Origin: Sipunculus nudus
Taxonomy: Eukaryota > Annelida > Sipuncula > Golfingiida > Sipunculidae
NCBI GenBank assembly: GCA_026874595.1
Contig: CM049317.1
Location: forward strand, 46,398,401 to 46,462,400
DNA length: 64,000 bases
Direction of reading: 5' to 3'
In this document: positions 58,099-64,000 of the stretch, piece by piece
Layout: each line of letters starts with the position of its first letter
How positions within the stretch are numbered: position 1 is the stretch's first letter
Made by a program: the position numbers and the translations under genes
The notes under the pieces: model-generated
Told to the model about the DNA's origin: nothing
Databases searched by the model: none
The model's input: only the letters and a program-made list of their open reading frames with translations

Positions 58099-60974
58099 TG
58101 TAGCAGAGTTTAAATTAAGACATGTCAACTATTTAAACTTTCATCTCTTAATAATTTTGTTGCTGTTTTATTCAACATAATGCTTTAATATGATTACTTA
58201 GACTGTGCAGTCCAATGTGCACATGATACATGTAGTGTCCTTGAAGTATACAATGACAGCAGGCCTCCAGCAGTCTGGACAAACGCTTTACAGGGAAAGC
58301 TACATATGGTCATGTTGCTGGTTACTGTGGAAATCCAGGACTGACCTATATCACCTAATGTTTATGTATGAGCATGCATTGTGAAACCATAAATGTATTT
58401 TATTATTTCATTTGGGTACATGTTCAGAGAAAAGACATGTTTTTAGTTTATTTCAAAAGTTCTATTCATAAATGTATTTGGTAGTATTTTAATATTTAAT
58501 ACACAAGTAGGACTACTTTGCGTCTTGACCCAGATGTCTGGGTACATAACCCCCTGCTCAGGGTGGGGCCCTCGCTTTGGCCCACTGTCTGAAGAAAGCT
58601 GAAAACAACTGAATATAAGGTAAAGAATTTATACTTAATAAGCTACTCTCTTAAGTCCTAAGAGTTTTTTTATTTATTAATTTTGTCATATAAGTAATTT
58701 AAGTTTTTCCATCTTGTCATTACTTAAGTACTTAGATATCAATTAAAGAAAAACTGCAGTTTAAAAGGTTAACTTTATACCAAGGTACAGATTGGCTTTA
58801 ATTCCAGTCAGAATATTTGTATGATTGATATATATGTCTCAAGACACTCTTTTGATGCAACACAGCTTGATCAGTTATGTTAATTGTTAGAATGTCAATA
58901 CATTGTAATTCTTTAAATCTGTTTACGTTATTTTTGAGAAATAGCAGTGGTATGTGGCAGGTTGTCCCTTTCAGGGATGAGTATTAGAATTGTTACATAA
59001 TGTTGTTTTATATTTATTCCTGTAAGCACTGATGAGTGTAATGTATAATCAGACAGGAAATGTCTAGTATCTGCATGTTAAATGTATCCTGTAGACACAG
59101 AAGTCCAACTTGTGTTCCTTTCCCCAATTTTGCTAGACTATTGTTACATAATATAATTCAGGGTGAGATAGAAAGAGTTAGTTCATTTAATGTTCTCTTC
59201 AGATCAAAACATGAAGAGAATACGTGCAGACAGTGTAACATGTGCAATATTTATATCTGGTGAGTTATTATTATTAATTGGCTGAAATGTTTGCATGAAA
59301 ATAATTGTCTAAATGTTCATTTAAATAAGTGACAGGTGTGCCCATTTCTGAGTATGTGGAATTAAATCTGTTTAGGATATACATATGGGACTGTCTAGGC
59401 ATGAGTTTTGTTTACCCTCTAAGATATGGCATATGTTGTCTCTGACATCCCCCCCCCCCCCCTTCTCTCTCTCTGCGAGAGAGCTGGGGACAGTCCCTGA
59501 CCTCTTAATGTCTAAGGTCAATAGCTGTCTGGCTGTAACATCAGGTTCCACAGACCAGGACAGGGGACCCTTGTCGCTCATGTTGTACACAAACTGTGCC
59601 ATTTAATTGTTCCCGCAGGCAAGCAGCTGCAACTTACAGTCATGTATATCAGTTTGGGGTTACGTTGTTTTCTGTAAAATGTCACCACAATAGCTACAAC
59701 AGGTGATACTGGTACTTGTGGCCTTGACCACTCAACAATGACTAAGTGTACTGTACCAGTGCTAATTAGTTAATTTACTTTGTCAATTTATGAGTATTAT
59801 TAATTAATTATGCATAGAATTTCTTGAATCATTTATTATTTTATTCATTGATGGTAAAATCAATAATTGAGGATTGAATGTAATGTTTTACTAGTTTTGT
59901 GTATTGTCATTTTATTGGATTTTCTCTTTGGATAAAGAGGTTATTGTGCAAGTCCAAAGGAATAAAGATGCAGCATTGTATTGTTGGCATGTAGTAAAAT
60001 GTTTGGGCGGAGCATGATGTTTTAGGACTCTTAGTGTAGTTACTTTTGTTGTTTACCCGACTTGTGTGTGTATAAATTACTTCAATTATTTTATTGCATT
60101 GCATTTGTCTGCTTATACACTTCAAGTCATAGGGTACATTTATGTATGTGTGTTATGCTGATACATGTTACTAATAGAAACCTGGGTAATTGTTTTCGTA
60201 CAATTTTATGATAAGATAATTGGTTTCTAGTGACTGAAAGTATCATGGGCATTTATGTATATGTTATTTGTATTGGATATGCCAAGTTCTTAGAGGGTTT
60301 ATCATTACAATGTTTTATTATATTGATATGCCTTCCGAGATATATCATATCATTTTATGTATTTCTCAGCGATTTTTACAATCTATCTGTCAGATTAAAG
60401 ATTGTTTGTTTTTATAGGTCAAACATACAATAGACAACAGGACGACTTTCAAGATTAACTGTTGTACAGAACAAACCATACTATTTGTTGTAAGTTAATG
60501 GGGTTTTATTCCATACAATCAACTTTACATTGTTTATTATGGTAATTTATGTAAATTGTGATCAATCATAGAGATATATTCATTTTCAATATAATTCTTT
60601 GAAATTATGATTGTTTTCAAGTTTAAATAATAATTGTTTAGGTATCCTTAGTATCAGAGCCAGAAATTAAGGATGGGTTATTTGTAAACACTTTACATAT
60701 TTCAAAAGAAAATTCACATTATGGCTTTGTCAAATATATCAGGTTTTCAGTACCTAAACTGCATTGAATGATAACTGGATGAGTAAGAAAATTGCTATAT
60801 ATATTCAACAATAATTATTTTTATCTTGACCTTTGTTACATTCATATCTTATATTTCTTTTATATTTTTGTATTTTAGCTGGTTCGCCAGCCACTCCATT
60901 TAGGAACCGTAAGAATAAACAGATTAAATCAACTTGTCTTGTCTACTGGTCTTCGTCCCCAACCCACGGTTACA
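58099..60974 (+). repeat. 3' LTR (2,876 bp)
   Basis: Same sequence as the 5' LTR except A for C at 58432 and a C-run of 14 instead of 9 (59449-59462); the 5-bp length difference is fully accounted for by that run. Ends CACGGTTACA. Confidence 0.97.
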
Positions 60975-60978
60975 TGGG
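60975..60978. repeat. Target site duplication, right (TGGG)
   Basis: Repeats 48901-48904; removal of the element and one copy would join ATAAATTATATGGG to GATGATGTTG. Confidence 0.8.
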
Positions 60979-61709
60979 GATGATGTTGTGATTCAAATAA
61001 TGTGCAATTTATATACAGTCAGAAATTAATAATTATTGTAAATGGTCAAATACGGTTATATTGCTGTAAAATGCATGCTGTAATTAAGGACATACTATCA
61101 ACATTTTTATGATGTGACGACACTGTCACCCCAGCAATAAAATACATTAAAAACTTAGGAAGCTTTGTTTTCCTGACAGAGGTTTGTATATTCAGTGAAC
61201 AAAATAAAAATGGTAATATATATCAATCAAGAATCTGGTAATTAAAAACTGTGCTATTATTTCCAAACGTGAAATTTATCCAGGAACCATTAATTAATTG
61301 CTGGACTGTACAGCAACCACACTTGACCTGTGAACACTGCAGTCCTCTCAGTGTGTCACTTGTCAAATGATCCCCTCAAGTGCACTTGTGTATCCCCTCC
61401 CCACCACCAGCAGCACTGGGTTCGTCTTTGGTTTCTGAGTCCTTTGTGAGGCCAACATTCTGGCGGGAAACATCAGCAGTGCAGCCCAAAACAGTCAAAT
61501 CGGCCAGACGTGTTCAAGCATTGTGAGTATATTTTTTCTTCTTCCTTCCTTCCTGCTTTAATACTTGCTATGTTATATAATGAAAAATATTGGTAATTAA
61601 GTGGAGAGGTTTCCTAGCAAACAAGCCAGTCAGTCTGAAATGTATTTATAAGGATAATTAAATCAATCCATATATGTTTGTAGTCCATATATGTTTGTGT
61701 TTGAAATCA

Positions 61710-61710
<1 letters not shown>

Positions 61711-61801
<91 letters not shown>
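61711..61801. repeat. (TA)n-(GA)n compound microsatellite
   Basis: TA dinucleotides from about 61711 to 61772, once out of phase near 61751, directly followed by about 14 AG units. Confidence 0.95.
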
Positions 61802-61803
<2 letters not shown>

Positions 61804-63513
61804 GAATATGTAAAATGAAGATTGAGGTTCGAATCTGACTTTCAAAACTGAACTTTTGCATATTTTTCTAATCACATACATAATATATATGTATGTGACT
61901 ACGTGTGTTGTGTAAATAGAGGTATTTGTTCATATATATGTATTCAAATGTGTGTGTGACTGTGTGTGTGATTATATACTAAGTTTTCTGTACATGTAGT
62001 TGATCTGTCTTAGTGTCACATATAAGTGTGACTGGCTCCTGAGAAGCTGCCAGGGGGCATTACACCAACTCAAGCAAAGGAAGCCAAAGCCATTATTGTC
62101 TGACCTAGCCTGAACCTGCTGCATTCCTTAGGTTATATTACATGGCCTATACAGACCTTACTATCCCCTCTCTTTCTCCCTCACCTCATTTATAAACTTG
62201 AGCCACAACAGTGCCAAGGCTGTCATGTTATGCCCTTATAAGCATATTCACTGAAGCCTTACTCTGTCCTTACAAAGTGCAATGTTGACCTCATCCCTTA
62301 TTTCACCTTCATTAAATACTTTATAATGACATTAATGAAGCAAATGACCATGGCATTATATTCACGTTCATATGTTTAAAAAAAAATTTATATATATATT
62401 TATATAATGAATATTAATTTATGTATATTATATAGTATTTTACCATAAGATTGTAAAACATAATTTTAAAGAAATGACATTGGTAATTTTTTTATAAGAT
62501 TATTCAATTAGAAGTTCAATAGAAAAGGTGGCAAAATTGAATATTAAAATAAAATGAATAAATAAAATATTAGGGAAAAATGAAAAAAAAAACTTAATAA
62601 TAATTTTGATGTCCTGAAAGTACTACATGCAGTACATAAAGTTGCAGTCACTTGAAAATGTCACATTTTTAAACTCCTTTATACAGACCGCCATTTTGAT
62701 GGAACAAAATTGTAGCCTTTTAAGGGAGAGGTCTTATACTAAAGCATTGAGCATGCAGGTATGGGAATCAGTTCTGGACTTGACATAGGATATTGCTGCT
62801 TTTAGGCCTGGCTGGTAAAGCGAGAATTATACAGACACTTTTATGAAAAAAATTTGTATAAAATTTTAAGTTACCATTTTTGAACATGTTTAAATAAGAA
62901 TTAGTAATTTTAAGTGATAAAAAAGTATCAATGTAAAAAGTAAAAATGGGGCAAAAGTGTTTGAAAACTTTTTCAATTATTTTATGTACATGAAGCACTA
63001 TATGCATGCATAAAGGTTACAGTTAGCGATTAAAAGGGGTATATAATAATGAGTAAAATATATGTTATTAAAAAGTTAATAATTGAACAAATCATGATTT
63101 TCACTGAGCATTTACAAAAATGATAGTAAATACATAAGAAACCATTCCATGCTTAAGGGTGTCATTCAGTGCTACTTAATTCCCATTAAAGTGGTCATCT
63201 AGAGGTAAAATATATTTAATATAACAAGTGATTTTAGTAAAGTGCTTCACTCATGTTTATAATATGACATCCATGTTATTGTGATTATTACATTACTTAT
63301 TACCATTATTGTTTCATAAAATCTTAAAAGTAAATAAGTAAAAGCATAAAAACCTGGTTGTGTCACTATTTAATGTTTGGAATATTAGTGGCTATGTTGA
63401 GTTCTGAATAGAAAACCAGTAAGCTGTTGGAGCTCCATACAGAATATGCACACTGTGACATATACTAATACATAAATACAAGTGGCCGAATGCATATGTG
63501 TCTAAAATAACAA

Positions 63514-63542
63514 CAGGCCACGAGTCCTGATGCTCAGCTGAA
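63514..63542 (-). repeat. Worn Helentron-like 3' end
   Basis: AACAGGCCACGAGTCCTGAT followed by GCTCAGCTGAA resembles the termini at 16477 and 29066, with the central palindrome degraded. Low certainty. Confidence 0.3.
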
Positions 63543-64000
63543 TTTTCCTATTATATTAATTTACCAAATCCTACCATACTGAAAAGAGGATTGTCTTTTT
63601 TATATTGTTATAACTCAGGATTTACTATACATATTAGAGAACTTTAATTTTTTTAATTAAATCTTATTTTTTACATCCAAACTTTCTTTAATGTATATTT
63701 AAAACAAAATATTGCCATATCCTATTAAAAGTTGGTTTATTCTGCCTAATATGGCATCATAGTTAATTTCCATTAATCTGATATTGTATTTACTTATCAA
63801 GAGGGTATAAATAGTAATATTTTGGTTGTTGACTTTGCTTGCACACTCAGCATCTAGGCAAAAAGTGCAATATAGCAGTGAACAAGTTAACTCATACAAA
63901 AATACATGTTGGGCAGCGCATGGCTAGGATTTTACACTATTCAGCTCAGTTGGCAATGCAAATGAAATTTGCTGCCCATGTGCAACTTAGGAGGAAATAT

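Larger units (their letters stand above)
48905..60974 (+). mobile_element. Full-length Ty3/gypsy LTR retrotransposon, 12,070 bp
   Basis: All hallmarks are present in order: TG...CA LTR (48905-51775), primer binding site, gag with zinc knuckle, gag-pol frameshift signal, pol in the order protease-RT-RNase H-integrase (which defines Ty3/gypsy rather than copia), polypurine tract, and second LTR (58099-60974), with a TGGG duplication on both sides. The LTRs are unusually long (about 2.87 kb) and nearly identical, so insertion was recent. No env-like frame follows pol. The single visible defect is a frameshift early in gag. Clade not assigned; no chromodomain is evident at the pol C-terminus. Confidence 0.97.
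60979..64000. other. Intergenic, microsatellite and short repeats
   Basis: No supported coding exon. A GC-richer stretch at 61380-61510 ends in CAAGCATTGTGAGTATA, which could be a 5' UTR exon with a splice donor, but nothing confirms it. The remainder is AT-rich. Confidence 0.4.

Overview
The window is animal nuclear DNA, AT-rich and heavily loaded with repeats. The intron-containing genes, the tRNA-derived SINE, the Helentron remnants and the abundance of TGACCTTTGACCT, GGTGGCGCCACC and GTCCGTCCGTCC repeat families suggest a mollusc, most probably a bivalve. That is recognition of familiar repeat style, not a database match.

Two host genes are visible. On the + strand the window opens inside the last intron of a Ras-family GTPase; its final 30-codon exon (1710..1799) ends in a CVVS prenylation box and resembles Rheb. 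On the - strand, three exons between 29022 and 23515 splice in a consistent phase to a 791-residue protein. It has an N-terminal acidic motif, a long coiled coil, a disordered Pro/Ser/Gln-rich middle and two C-terminal CXXC...H...C/H zinc fingers. This fits a TBK1-binding adaptor of the AZI2/TBKBP1/TAX1BP1 type. Both suggested functions (TOR activation, innate immune kinase scaffolding) rest on family resemblance.

Most other DNA is mobile or repetitive. 4.2-20.2 kb: hairpin-ended elements, an hAT-like remnant, a SINE and Helentron-type elements, one of which keeps a decayed Pif1 helicase-endonuclease fragment (16477..18383). 25-39 kb: an intronic tandem duplication, two large hairpin-ended elements filled with about 280-bp and 288-bp tandem repeats, and related debris. 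41.8-43.2 kb: a TA-flanked inverted-repeat transposon. 43.5-48.8 kb: microsatellites, a diverged repeat and a GC-richer stretch without a recognised gene.

The largest feature is a complete, very young Ty3/gypsy LTR retrotransposon (48905..60974, 12,070 bp) with 2.87-kb LTRs differing by one substitution and one poly-C length change. It has a 4-bp target duplication, a tRNA-Leu primer site, gag, pol (protease, RT, RNase H, integrase) and a polypurine tract. The gag-pol junction carries what reads as a textbook -1 ribosomal frameshift signal: heptamer CCCAAAC just before the gag stop, an 8-nt spacer, and an H-type pseudoknot with 10-bp and 7-bp stems. I consider this the best single finding. 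The same copy has a separate, probably disabling, frameshift early in gag.

The second notable observation is a set of terminal hairpins shared by several repeat families, whose stems differ in sequence but keep pairing, while the loop size and the adjoining TATGTTTT-like motif are conserved. The third is that the 288-bp repeats are dense arrays of AGGTCA nuclear-receptor half-sites in DR1 arrangement.
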